Source of the DNA: Oscillospiraceae bacterium
GTDB taxonomy: Bacteria > Bacillota > Clostridia > Oscillospirales > Ruminococcaceae
Direction: 5' to 3'
Length of the DNA: 64,000 nucleotides
NCBI GenBank assembly: GCA_021200775.1
Contig: JAJQGB010000004.1
Span: 124,001-188,000, forward strand
Below the pieces are notes generated by a model, which had not been told where the DNA came from, made no database searches, and worked only from the letters and a program-made list of their open reading frames with translations. The translations under genes and the position numbers were made by a program. Shown in pieces: positions 51,282 to 60,022 of the stretch (the stretch's first letter is position 1; every line of letters begins with the position of its first letter).

Positions 51282-51324
51282 ACTCTTATCTTTTAATTGA
51301 TTGTAAGAGAAAGGAGAAATAAAT

Positions 51325-53784
51325 ATGTTTAAAACAATGCTTGGGCTTGCGGCAGAGGGATTATGGCGGAAGAGAAAACAGACGCTTCTTGTCGTTGCAA
51401 TTCTTGCGATTTCTTTCACACTCGCTGTTATGCTTTTAAGCTATACTTCGAGTATTTCTGCGACCAACTCTGCCTACAGAGATTCAATTTACGGTTCATG
51501 GTACGGCTACATAAGAGGCGGACAGGATGGCGACGAGGAATTCTTCTCAGAAACCGAATGGCTTGACAGCCTCGGCTCAACAGTAAATTGTGGTACCGTT
51601 TCCGGATATGGAATCGGAACTGTCGATGATAACTTCGCCGGAATGGGACTGATCCTCGATGAAGGACGCCTTCCGGAATCAAGCGGCGAGATTGCGATGG
51701 AAGAAAGCCTGCTGAGCTCTTTGGGATTAGGATATGAACTGGGGCAGAAAGTCTCATTCATGATTGAAGTACAGGTTGGTGCAGAGTCGACTCTTGTGGT
51801 GAAATCGTATACTCTTGTTGGTATAATCAGAACCTATACCAATCTCTGGAATGTCTCCGGTATTACCCTCAACAGTGCTATTGTCACCGCCGAAGACGCT
51901 GAAGACATATGGTCAACTGCAACAAGGACTTTGGGCGGAAGTAGCTACGAACCGGAAACCGCCTACTTCTTCACAGTCAAATCCGGCTATGATGGAGACA
52001 GTGCGGTTGCAGAAGTCAACAACTATCTCCAGGAAACCAGAACCACATCCACTACAAGCTACATTAAGGTAACCGTTAATTCGGCGGCAAATTCAAAGAG
52101 CCAGTCCGAATCGGACACAATGTCAGTCTACGTAATCGTTATATTTGTCGTCACGATTCTTGCGGTTGTTATCATCAACATCCTGACAATGCAACCTGAA
52201 GTCAATAAGACAGTCAGGCTTCGGAGCCTCGGCGCAACACGTTCTCAGCTGTTGCTTCTGACGGTGATTGAATCAGCCTTTATGGCAATCCCTGCTCTGA
52301 TTATGGGAATTGTTTTCGGAAGCGTCGGCACCTGGCTTCTTCTTAAGATCAGTATGTTCTCCGGTTCCGTTTCCATAATCGTCAGTATTCCATTTAAAAA
52401 GCTTATAACAGCCATAGTATTGTGGATTTTCGGGACAATTGCAGTAAAATTAATGACTTTCGCAGTTGCACTCAGCACGCCTCTGACTGGAAGAATGGCA
52501 ATGTCGATAAGAAAGAGGAAGTTCTACACAAGGTTCCAGAAGACTCTGATTGTAGTTATGTCAATAGTTCTTTGTTTCTCTGTTTTATATGTAGGTCTGA
52601 ATGTGCAGGAACCACTATTCCATTATCGCTATTTCTCTTCTGAAGCTTCGTACTATATCAATGTCAGTGATGCAGGGGCGAGTGACGGAAAAGAATATAT
52701 TTCCGACGAAGATATTGCAACTCTTTCCGAAGTTCCCGGAGTCTCAAAGATTCTCGGCTCAACGCAGGCATACGTGAACCTGACGATGGAAGGCGTTGAT
52801 ACAAAATGGGTTGAGATGTACACAGTTGACAGCACAGCCGACTGGTCAGCTCTCGATTTCTCGGGAGTAGACCTTGAAGCGTTTGAAAACGGCGATGTAG
52901 TCATGCTTGTCTTCTCAAATTCAACCGAATTGCCGTCAACTCTTCCGAAAAGCGGTGACTCAGTCACTCTCTCAGTTTCTCGTTCAAGCGTAAGTATCGA
53001 AACAACCGTTGCAAAGAGCATGGTTTACAAAGCAACCGGCGGAGTTGGAATTAACGATGGACTAGACATCTTTGACGCTTCCTACTATGTCGTCTGTTCA
53101 AGAGCTTTCCTGCAGAAGATGGTGGATATGCTTCCCGAAGGCTTCACATGGAAAGACTATATCACCCTTCCGTTCCAGAAAGGCGATACTGTCGGATTTA
53201 CGAGTGTAGCGGCATTTACTGACGGCACAGCAAGCTATCTTTCAACAGATAAGACCATGACAAGAGTTGCTTCAAGACTCGGTCTCAACTTATACCATAA
53301 CCTAAGAGCGAAGTATGCTTCATTGTCTCAGGACTATCTCCAGACTCTTATTCTACTGATTGTCAGCGGTGCCTGCATCGCAATCGTCGTTCTCATAATC
53401 CTTTCAAGTAGCATTAAACTTGAAACTCAGCGAGAGAAGAAGCGCTATGGCATCCTTCAGGCTCTCGGAATGTCCCGCAGGCAAAGAAACCGTGAACTTA
53501 TGCGGACAGCTCTTGTAAGGTCCGTTGTTGCGGTGACAGTCGGCTGGGGAGGGTATCTCGTTTCGATAGTCATAAAGAATTTCGACTCAATCAGAGAAGA
53601 AGGAGCAACAGTCTTTGGAGTCATTTCGAGATATATGTCCAACTTCACAACACTGTTCATTCCGGGATGGGGAATAGCTCTTATGACTATAGTGATGTTT
53701 GTTGTAGTCCTGATGATTTGCTACGTTTCAAAGCTCGGACTCAACAAATATACCCTTATGGAAATGCTCCGTGAGGATAGATAG
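51325..53784 (+). CDS. Orphan FtsX/MacB-type ABC permease
   Basis: An 819-residue permease with one N-terminal membrane helix (about 20-40), a large external domain (about 45-255), and a first FtsX bundle (about 265-385). A further helix near 410 precedes a second external domain and a final FtsX bundle (about 690-810, including YGILQALGMSRRQRNREL). This is the MacB/LolE-like, two-FtsX-domain layout used in peptide resistance or envelope stress systems. No ATPase gene lies on either side, so the partner is elsewhere or shared. GAAAGGAG precedes the ATG. The substrate is unknown. Confidence 0.85.
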   Translation: MFKTMLGLAAEGLWRKRKQTLLVVAILAISFTLAVMLLSYTSSISATNSAYRDSIYGSWYGYIRGGQDGDEEFFSETEWLDSLGSTVNCGTVSGYGIGTVDDNFAGMGLILDEGRLPESSGEIAMEESLLSSLGLGYELGQKVSFMIEVQVGAESTLVVKSYTLVGIIRTYTNLWNVSGITLNSAIVTAEDAEDIWSTATRTLGGSSYEPETAYFFTVKSGYDGDSAVAEVNNYLQETRTTSTTSYIKVTVNSAANSKSQSESDTMSVYVIVIFVVTILAVVIINILTMQPEVNKTVRLRSLGATRSQLLLLTVIESAFMAIPALIMGIVFGSVGTWLLLKISMFSGSVSIIVSIPFKKLITAIVLWIFGTIAVKLMTFAVALSTPLTGRMAMSIRKRKFYTRFQKTLIVVMSIVLCFSVLYVGLNVQEPLFHYRYFSSEASYYINVSDAGASDGKEYISDEDIATLSEVPGVSKILGSTQAYVNLTMEGVDTKWVEMYTVDSTADWSALDFSGVDLEAFENGDVVMLVFSNSTELPSTLPKSGDSVTLSVSRSSVSIETTVAKSMVYKATGGVGINDGLDIFDASYYVVCSRAFLQKMVDMLPEGFTWKDYITLPFQKGDTVGFTSVAAFTDGTASYLSTDKTMTRVASRLGLNLYHNLRAKYASLSQDYLQTLILLIVSGACIAIVVLIILSSSIKLETQREKKRYGILQALGMSRRQRNRELMRTALVRSVVAVTVGWGGYLVSIVIKNFDSIREEGATVFGVISRYMSNFTTLFIPGWGIALMTIVMFVVVLMICYVSKLGLNKYTLMEMLREDR

Positions 53785-53795
53785 ACACACCTTAT

Positions 53796-53849
53796 ATTCC
53801 GCCTTTAGGATTACTTTTACGCAAAAAGTGCCCTTCGGCGGAATTTTTC
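53796..53849 (+). terminator. Terminator after the FtsX gene
   Basis: ATTCCGCC at 53796-53803 pairs with GGCGGAAT at 53837-53844, with an inner ACTTTT/AAAAAGT stem, then a TTTTT run. Confidence 0.65.
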
Positions 53850-53872
53850 TTGGAAAAATTCGGGGTTACCTA

Positions 53873-53901
53873 TTGCTATTTTCGGAGAAATTTTATATAA
53901 T
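53873..53901 (+). promoter_or_regulatory. Promoter of pgk-tpiA-gpmI
   Basis: TTGCTA at 53873-53878 and TATAAT at 53896-53901 with a 17-base spacer, 60 bases before pgk. Confidence 0.7.
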
Positions 53902-53961
53902 ATCTATGGTCGCTTATTGCGACGTTGAATAGTATTATTAAAAGCAAAGGAGATATATTCA

Positions 53962-55185
53962 ATGGCAGGATTAAACAAGGTCAGTATTGACGACATCAGT
54001 GTTAAGGGCAAGAAGGTTCTCGTAAGAGTCGACTTCAACGTTCCGCTTAAAGACGGCGTTATCACCAACGACAACAGAATCACAGCGGCACTTCCCACTA
54101 TCAAGAAGTTAGTTGCGGACGGTGGCAAGGTTGTACTTTGCTCTCACCTCGGCAAGCCGAAGAACGGTCCCGAGGACAAGTTCTCTTTAGCTCCGGCAGC
54201 TGCAAGACTTGCTGAACTTATGGAAGGCACAAAGGTTACTTTTGCTAAGGATGACGTAGTAGTAGGCGAGAACGCAAAGAAGGCAGTAGCTGAAATGAAT
54301 GAGGGCGAAATCGTCGTTCTCGAGAACACAAGATTCCGCGGCAATGAGGAGACCAAGAATGGCGAAGGCTTCTCAAAAGAGCTCGCAGATTTGGTTGACG
54401 ACGAAGTATTCGTAATGGATGCATTCGGTTCTGCTCACAGAGCTCATGCTTCCACCGCAGGCGTCACCAAGTTTGTTAAAGAGACTGCTGTTGGATACCT
54501 CATGCAGAAGGAAATCACATATCTCGGCAACGCAGTTGAGAACCCTGTAAGACCTTTCGTTGCTATTCTCGGCGGTGCAAAGGTTGCAGACAAGCTCAAT
54601 GTTATCTCTAACCTCCTCGAAAAGTGTGATACACTCATCATCGGTGGCGGTATGGCTTATACCTTCCTTAAAGCTGAAGGTTATGAAATCGGCACTTCTC
54701 TCGTAGACGACGAAAAGCTTTCCTACTGCAAGGAAATGCTCGACAAGGCTAACGCTATGGGCAAGAAGCTTCTTCTCCCGATTGATACTGTTGTTGCAAA
54801 GTCCTTCCCTGATCCTATTGACGGCGAGATTGAGACCTGCGTCGTAGATTCTCACAACATCCCCGCTGATTGCATGGGTCTTGATATCGGACCGAAGACC
54901 GCTGAACTCTTCGCTAACGAAGTTCACACTGCAAAGACTGTTGTCTGGAACGGACCTATGGGCGTATTCGAGAACCCGACTCTTGCAAAGGGAACGCTCT
55001 CTGTTGCAAAGGCTCTGGCTGAGACCGACGCTACAACCGTAATCGGTGGTGGCGACTCTGCGGCAGCTGTCATTAACTTAGGTTTTGCCGACAAGATGAC
55101 CCACATCTCTACCGGCGGCGGAGCTTCTCTTGAATATCTCGAAGGCAAGGTTCTCCCCGGAATCGACGTTATCGCCGACAAGTAA
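53962..55185 (+). CDS. pgk: Phosphoglycerate kinase
   Basis: Pgk transfers phosphate between 1,3-bisphosphoglycerate and ADP. The 407-residue protein has the substrate-binding VRVDFNVPL at residues ~21-29, SHLGKP, the hinge WNGPMGVFE, and the nucleotide-site GGGDSAAA near the C-terminus. AAAGGAGAT precedes the ATG. It leads a glycolytic operon; gapdh is not present in this window. Confidence 0.97.
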   Translation: MAGLNKVSIDDISVKGKKVLVRVDFNVPLKDGVITNDNRITAALPTIKKLVADGGKVVLCSHLGKPKNGPEDKFSLAPAAARLAELMEGTKVTFAKDDVVVGENAKKAVAEMNEGEIVVLENTRFRGNEETKNGEGFSKELADLVDDEVFVMDAFGSAHRAHASTAGVTKFVKETAVGYLMQKEITYLGNAVENPVRPFVAILGGAKVADKLNVISNLLEKCDTLIIGGGMAYTFLKAEGYEIGTSLVDDEKLSYCKEMLDKANAMGKKLLLPIDTVVAKSFPDPIDGEIETCVVDSHNIPADCMGLDIGPKTAELFANEVHTAKTVVWNGPMGVFENPTLAKGTLSVAKALAETDATTVIGGGDSAAAVINLGFADKMTHISTGGGASLEYLEGKVLPGIDVIADK

Positions 55186-55199
55186 TTGAAACTCTTTAT

Positions 55200-55224
55200 G
55201 GAGCGGAGCGTCAAGTTCCGCTCC
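55200..55224 (+). other. Intercistronic hairpin between pgk and tpiA
   Basis: GGAGCGGA at 55200-55207 pairs with TCCGCTCC at 55217-55224. The next 10 bases are not a clean T run, so it may process or stabilise the pgk-tpiA message or only partly terminate it. Confidence 0.45.
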
Positions 55225-55255
55225 GTCTGTAATACTTTTTGAAAGGATAGTTTTC

Positions 55256-56026
55256 ATGAAAAAAGATATTCGCCGTGCGGTTATCGCCGGCAACTGGAAG
55301 ATGAATAAGATTCGTCCCGAGGCTGAAGCTCTTATTACCGACTTGAAGCCTTTGGCTGAGAATGCAGGCTGTGAAGTCGTAGTTTGCGTTCCGTTCACAA
55401 ACCTTGAAACCGCAGTAAGACTTACTGCCGGAACCAACATCAAAGTTGGAGCTCAGAACTGCCACTTCGCCAAGTCCGGAGCATACACCGGAGAAATCAG
55501 TGCAGATATGCTTAAAGAAGTCGGAGTAGAGTATGTCGTACTCGGACACAGCGAGCGCAGACAGTATTTCGGTGAAACCGACGAAACTGTAAACAAGAGA
55601 ACAAAAGCGGCTCTCGAAGCAGGTTTAAAGCCTATCGTTTGCGTCGGTGAGCTTCTCTGGGAGAGAGAATCAAACATCACCGAGGAAGTTATTTCCCGTC
55701 AGATTAAGCTTGACTTCGCAGGAATTTCTGCTGATGAGCTTATGAACTGCATCATCGCTTACGAGCCTGTATGGGCAATCGGAACCGGCAAGACCGCAAC
55801 CGCCGACCAGGCAGAGGAAGTCTGCGATTTCATCAGAAATGTTCTGGCAGGTCTCTATGGCGCAGATGTTGCTGAGAAGATTACCATCCAGTATGGCGGC
55901 TCCATGAACGCAGGCAATGCGGCTGAGCTTCTTTCAAAAACCAATGTCGACGGCGGACTTATCGGTGGCGCATCTCTCAAAGCTCCCGACTTTGCGACAA
56001 TCATTAACGCCGCAACCAACGGTTGA
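55256..56026 (+). CDS. tpiA: Triosephosphate isomerase
   Basis: TpiA interconverts dihydroxyacetone phosphate and glyceraldehyde 3-phosphate. The 256-residue barrel has GNWKMNK (Asn and Lys of the active site), GHSERR with the catalytic His, YEPVWAIGTGKTA with the catalytic Glu, and the phosphate-binding YGGSMN and GGLIGGASL. GAAAGGA lies before the ATG. The following gpmI starts 15 bases later. Confidence 0.97.
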   Translation: MKKDIRRAVIAGNWKMNKIRPEAEALITDLKPLAENAGCEVVVCVPFTNLETAVRLTAGTNIKVGAQNCHFAKSGAYTGEISADMLKEVGVEYVVLGHSERRQYFGETDETVNKRTKAALEAGLKPIVCVGELLWERESNITEEVISRQIKLDFAGISADELMNCIIAYEPVWAIGTGKTATADQAEEVCDFIRNVLAGLYGADVAEKITIQYGGSMNAGNAAELLSKTNVDGGLIGGASLKAPDFATIINAATNG

Positions 56027-56040
56027 AAGGAGCATGGCGA

Positions 56041-57609
56041 ATGAAACCTGTTTTACTAATAGTTATGGACGGTGTTGGCTTCTCAAAGACCGGTCTCGGA
56101 GATGCCGTAACACTTGCAAATACGCCGAACTTAGATAAGCTCCTCAAAGAGCGTCCCAATACCAGGCTCAAAGCTCACGGAACCGCTGTCGGACTTCCTT
56201 CCGACGACGACATGGGTAACTCCGAAGTCGGACACAACGCTCTCGGTTGCGGTCAGATTTACTCTCAGGGCGCAAAGCTCGTAAACGAGTCCATCGAATC
56301 CGGCAAGATGTTTGAGTCTGATACATGGAACGAGCTTGTTTCTAACTGCAAATCTCATCATTCAACTCTTCACTTCCTGGGACTTCTGTCTGACGGCAAC
56401 GTCCACTCAAACATCTCCCATCTGAAGCAGATGATTATCAAGGCAAAGGAGTGCGGAGTTGAGCATGTAAGATGCCACATACTTCTCGACGGAAGAGATG
56501 TTCCCGCAACCTCAGCTCTCGTCTATGTCGATGAGCTCGAAACTTTGCTTGCTTCTCTCAACAATTCCACTTTCGATGCTAAGATTGCATCCGGCGGCGG
56601 AAGAATGAAGATAACAATGGACAGATATCAGGCTAACTGGGGAATGGTTGAAGCCGGATGGAATACCCACGTTCATGGTCAGGGAAGACAGTTCCCGTCA
56701 GCCAAAGAGGCTATTGAGACTTATAGAAGCGAAATCAATGGCGTAATCGACCAGGATTTGCCCGCATTCGTTATTGCCGAGAACGGCGAGCCGGTCGGAA
56801 AGATTCAGGACGGCGATTCTGTTATCCTCTACAACTTCAGAGGCGACCGTGCCCTCGAAATCTCGATGGCGTTCGACAACAAGGACTTCACCGCATTCGA
56901 CAGGGGAGAGAAGTCGGATGTTGTCTATGCCGGTATGCTCCAGTATGACGGAGATTTGAAGCTTCCTGAGAAGTACCTTGTAAATCCTCCGGAAATCAAG
57001 AATACTCTTTCCGAGCTTCTGGTTGCAAATGGTTTGAGACAGTATGCCGTTTCCGAAACCCAGAAGTACGGTCACGTAACTTATTTCTGGAACGGCAACA
57101 AGTCGGAAAAGTTCTCCGAAGAGCTTGAAACCTTCAAGGAAATTCCTTCCGACAACGTATCCTTCGATGAGCGCCCATGGATGAAGTCCGCCGAAATCAC
57201 CGACGACATCATTGCCGCTATGCGCAGTGGAAAGTATGACTTCATCCGTTGCAACTATCCTAACGGCGACATGGTCGGTCACACCGGCAACCTCGATGCC
57301 ACCATCACCGGCGTTGAGTCAGTAGACCTCGGAATTGCAAGAGTTCTGAAGGTTGCAGACGAGCTCGGAGTTATCGTTCTCATCACTGCAGACCACGGCA
57401 ATGCCGATGAAATGCTCGAAAAGAACAAGAAGGGTCAGATTCAGGTCAGAACTGCACACTCCTTGAACCCAGTGCCGTTCATCATTTATGATAACGACCA
57501 CGACTGGAGAATCAAGGACGGCAATTTCGGTCTTGCAAACGTTGCCCCGACAGTTGCAACCCTCTTCGGTCTCACTCCTCCCGATTGCTGGGAAGAAAGC
57601 ATGATTTAA
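56041..57609 (+). CDS. gpmI: Cofactor-independent phosphoglycerate mutase
   Basis: GpmI interconverts 3- and 2-phosphoglycerate using two Mn2+ ions and no bisphosphoglycerate. The 522-residue alkaline-phosphatase-superfamily enzyme has the metal Asp in VMDGVG, the phosphorylated Ser in GNSEVGHN, LLDGRDVPP-like LLDGRDVPAT, and the metal sites ITADHGNAD and RTAHSLNPVP. ATG 56041 is eight bases after AAAGGAG. It completes the pgk-tpiA-gpmI operon. Its Mn requirement gives an indirect link to the Mn homeostasis genes at 7.2 kb. Confidence 0.96.
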   Translation: MKPVLLIVMDGVGFSKTGLGDAVTLANTPNLDKLLKERPNTRLKAHGTAVGLPSDDDMGNSEVGHNALGCGQIYSQGAKLVNESIESGKMFESDTWNELVSNCKSHHSTLHFLGLLSDGNVHSNISHLKQMIIKAKECGVEHVRCHILLDGRDVPATSALVYVDELETLLASLNNSTFDAKIASGGGRMKITMDRYQANWGMVEAGWNTHVHGQGRQFPSAKEAIETYRSEINGVIDQDLPAFVIAENGEPVGKIQDGDSVILYNFRGDRALEISMAFDNKDFTAFDRGEKSDVVYAGMLQYDGDLKLPEKYLVNPPEIKNTLSELLVANGLRQYAVSETQKYGHVTYFWNGNKSEKFSEELETFKEIPSDNVSFDERPWMKSAEITDDIIAAMRSGKYDFIRCNYPNGDMVGHTGNLDATITGVESVDLGIARVLKVADELGVIVLITADHGNADEMLEKNKKGQIQVRTAHSLNPVPFIIYDNDHDWRIKDGNFGLANVAPTVATLFGLTPPDCWEESMI

Positions 57610-57628
57610 TTCGTACATCTCAAATAAG

Positions 57629-57660
57629 AAAAGCCCGAGCAAAATCGGGCTTTTTTGTTT
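57629..57660 (+). terminator. Terminator after gpmI
   Basis: AAAAGCCCGA, loop GCAAAA, TCGGGCTTTT and TTGTTTT. The stem and loop are identical to those of the trmL terminator at 51175. Confidence 0.9.
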
Positions 57661-57706
57661 TAGGAGTTACCACCGTAAAAAATGAAAATTCCTGTCAAAA
57701 CTTCGG

Positions 57707-57735
57707 TTGACAAACTGGCAATTATATGGTATAAT
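57707..57735 (+). promoter_or_regulatory. Promoter of pseudo-receiver/ABC operon
   Basis: Consensus TTGACA at 57707-57712 and TATAAT at 57730-57735 with a 17-base spacer. Confidence 0.8.
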
Positions 57736-57777
57736 TTATTTCGGTGCTTAAAAGTGCAGGAAAGGAAAAACAAAAAT

Positions 57778-58167
57778 ATGGACAAAATCAAAGTATTATT
57801 TATTCAGGAGAAGAAGATCAAGAAGGGAGCGATAAGCTTAGCAGACCTTATCGAGAACGAAGTGCCAGACACATATGAGTTTGAGCATGTAAATGCGAAA
57901 GAGAATATTATGGGCAAAGTAGCGGAGTTCCATCCGCAGATTGTTTTTATCTCTAACAGTAAGGCTTATGACATCTTTGAACTGGTACAGAAAATAAAAG
58001 AGCTTGACTCTGAAACGGTCATTCTGGCACTCGTGTTCACCGATTTCGGCTCCGAGCGTGAGATGATGGACAAGCTTACTAAGATGGGAGTTTACAAATG
58101 CTATACATCTCAGCTTTCGGTAGATTCGCTGATTCACGATATGTTTGTATCTCTTAATATGGAATAA
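57778..58167 (+). CDS. Degenerate receiver-domain protein
   Basis: A 129-residue, single-domain protein with the strand-helix pattern of a response-regulator receiver (KVLFIQ, then PQIVFIS, then a third strand VILALVF and MGVYKCYT). The key residues are missing. The acidic pair after the first strand is Gln-Glu, the phosphorylated Asp is replaced by Ser59, and the Lys before the last helix is Ser. No DNA-binding domain is present. It is therefore a pseudo-receiver, perhaps a protein-interaction module. ATG 57778 has AGGAAAGG upstream; an upstream in-frame start lies in the promoter. An ABC exporter gene follows after 12 bases. Recognition is by pattern only. Confidence 0.6.
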   Translation: MDKIKVLFIQEKKIKKGAISLADLIENEVPDTYEFEHVNAKENIMGKVAEFHPQIVFISNSKAYDIFELVQKIKELDSETVILALVFTDFGSEREMMDKLTKMGVYKCYTSQLSVDSLIHDMFVSLNME

Positions 58168-58179
58168 GCGAGGTAGGAT

Positions 58180-59982
58180 ATGAAAGAGAAAAGACGAGTA
58201 CAGTTAGATGACATGATAAGCTCGTTCCGGGAAATATGGAAGTATGATAAAAGGTTGTTTCTCATACTGCTTGTTACAGTCTTTATCAATGCTTTAAGAC
58301 CGTTTCCGAATATCATATTGTCGGGACTGATTATAGACAGCATTTCTCAGAAAGAGCCTTATTCACAGATTGTCTTCTATGTTCTTCTGATGTTCGGGTC
58401 GATATTTGTCCTCGAAGCCGTCAGCATCTACTTAGGGAAAATAAAAGAGTATCTTTTTTTGAAGTTTACCAACAGGCTTAACAACGACATCAGCCAGAAG
58501 TGCCTGAACATGGATTATGAGCAGTTCAACGATACTTCTTTTCAGGACAGCATACAGCTCACTAATCAGATTGCTCAGGGCAACAATTACTTTACCAGTA
58601 TCACAACAGTGTTTGATACACTGTCGAATATCATCTCGCTTATAGGTATAGTTGCCATCATGACAATGCTGAACAAGTGGCTATTTCTGATTGCAGTGGT
58701 TCTGATTGGGTTGCAGTCGGTTTTGCAAATCGTAAGGCAAAAGTATAGTCTGCAATTTCAGAATGACTCCTCAAGAGAACAGCGAAGGCTCGGCTATGTG
58801 TCTCAGATTCCGAAAAACATTCCTGCGAAGAAAGACATTGATATGTTCGACCTTCGGAGTTATGTTTTCAGTAAAATTGAGCATTTTCAGAAGAATATAC
58901 TCCGCCTTAACCTTCGTCGGATTAAGAAAGACGGTGTGATAAACTTAGCAACCTTCCTTTTCACCACGATATTCCAGATTTCTGCTTATCTGCTGATTGG
59001 TATAGATGCGCTGAAAGGCACAATCTCAGTCGGTGAGTTCACGATGGGTGTAGCGTCGCTTATCAGCTTCATGTCTGCATTCTCATATGTGGCGACAAAC
59101 ATGCTGAATTTCAACAACAGTCTGAGCTATATCCATATGTATAAATCTTTCCTTACATATGAAAGCAAGTTTGATGATGACAAGGGACTGACACTAAAAG
59201 ACCTCAACCTTGACGATATTGAAATCGAGTTTAAGAATGTGTCGTTCCGCTATCCGAACAGCACTTCCTATGTTTTAAAGAATATCAATCTGAAACTTAG
59301 CAGTAAGGAAAAGTTAGCCGTTGTCGGCTACAACGGAGCAGGAAAAACGACTTTTACGTTACTCCTTACCAGAATGTATGAACCGACAGAGGGCGAAATT
59401 CTCCTCAACGGAATCAACATCCAGAAGATAAACTACCGGGATTATCTTAAAATTTTCTCGGCAGTAAATCAGGATTTCTTCCTGTTCCCATTCACTATTC
59501 TTGAAAACGTCGCCGGAAAGAGCGAGGTCACGGACGAGGAAAAAGAAAAGCTCATGGAGCTGTGTGGGAGTGTTGGGATGGAAGAAAGAATCGGGAGGAT
59601 GTATCGTGGCTTAGACACGCCCATCACAAAGGAACTGTTTGCCGCAGGAATAGACTTGTCGGGCGGAGAAAGGCAGAAGATTGCGATTTTGCGTTCACTC
59701 TATAAAGACTCTCCTGTCCTCATCCTTGACGAACCGACAGCCGCTCTCGACCCGATTGCAGAATGTGAGATATATCGCAACTTTGCCGACATATCTGATG
59801 GTAAGCTCACGGTGTACATCTCCCACAGAATCAACAGCACTCGCTTCTGCGACAAGATAGCCGTGTTCGACCACGGTATGATTAAAGAGTACGGCACATT
59901 TGAAGAACTGATGAATCTGCACGGATTGTATTACACCTTCTTTGAGACGCAGGCAGAGATGTATGTCAGAGGAAACGAGTAA
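58180..59982 (+). CDS. ABC exporter (ABCB type), partner of the pseudo-receiver
   Basis: A 600-residue single-chain half-exporter. Six membrane helices lie within residues 25-310. The ATPase has Walker A GYNGAGKTT, Q-loop VNQDFFLFP, signature LSGGERQK and Walker B VLILDEPTAALD, all intact, so it can form a homodimer. This sort of transporter is common in peptide (RiPP or bacteriocin) export loci, but I find no peptide precursor gene here. The sequence seems richer in A+T than its neighbours by eye. Its start follows the pseudo-receiver gene by 12 bases. The substrate is unknown. Confidence 0.87.
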   Translation: MKEKRRVQLDDMISSFREIWKYDKRLFLILLVTVFINALRPFPNIILSGLIIDSISQKEPYSQIVFYVLLMFGSIFVLEAVSIYLGKIKEYLFLKFTNRLNNDISQKCLNMDYEQFNDTSFQDSIQLTNQIAQGNNYFTSITTVFDTLSNIISLIGIVAIMTMLNKWLFLIAVVLIGLQSVLQIVRQKYSLQFQNDSSREQRRLGYVSQIPKNIPAKKDIDMFDLRSYVFSKIEHFQKNILRLNLRRIKKDGVINLATFLFTTIFQISAYLLIGIDALKGTISVGEFTMGVASLISFMSAFSYVATNMLNFNNSLSYIHMYKSFLTYESKFDDDKGLTLKDLNLDDIEIEFKNVSFRYPNSTSYVLKNINLKLSSKEKLAVVGYNGAGKTTFTLLLTRMYEPTEGEILLNGINIQKINYRDYLKIFSAVNQDFFLFPFTILENVAGKSEVTDEEKEKLMELCGSVGMEERIGRMYRGLDTPITKELFAAGIDLSGGERQKIAILRSLYKDSPVLILDEPTAALDPIAECEIYRNFADISDGKLTVYISHRINSTRFCDKIAVFDHGMIKEYGTFEELMNLHGLYYTFFETQAEMYVRGNE

Positions 59983-59994
59983 GTGAAAATAAAA

Positions 59995-60022
59995 AATCCG
60001 GCTGTCAATCGGCAGTCGGATT
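59995..60022 (-). terminator. Terminator between ABC gene and mtaB
   Basis: AATCCGGCTGT pairs with GCAGTCGGATT with two wobbles. On the minus strand it is followed by TTTTTTATTTT, so it ends mtaB transcripts; on the plus strand the tail is weaker. It overlaps the last mtaB codons. Confidence 0.7.

Noticed and set aside
54373-54927. Long minus-strand ORF opposite pgk (184 codons)
   Set aside because: It is an antisense shadow of a highly expressed, codon-biased gene without a ribosome site or family features.
58168-58179. Peptide precursor gene next to the ABC exporter
   Set aside because: Only 12 bases separate the two genes, and the region after the exporter is filled by a terminator and mtaB, so there is no room for a leader peptide gene.
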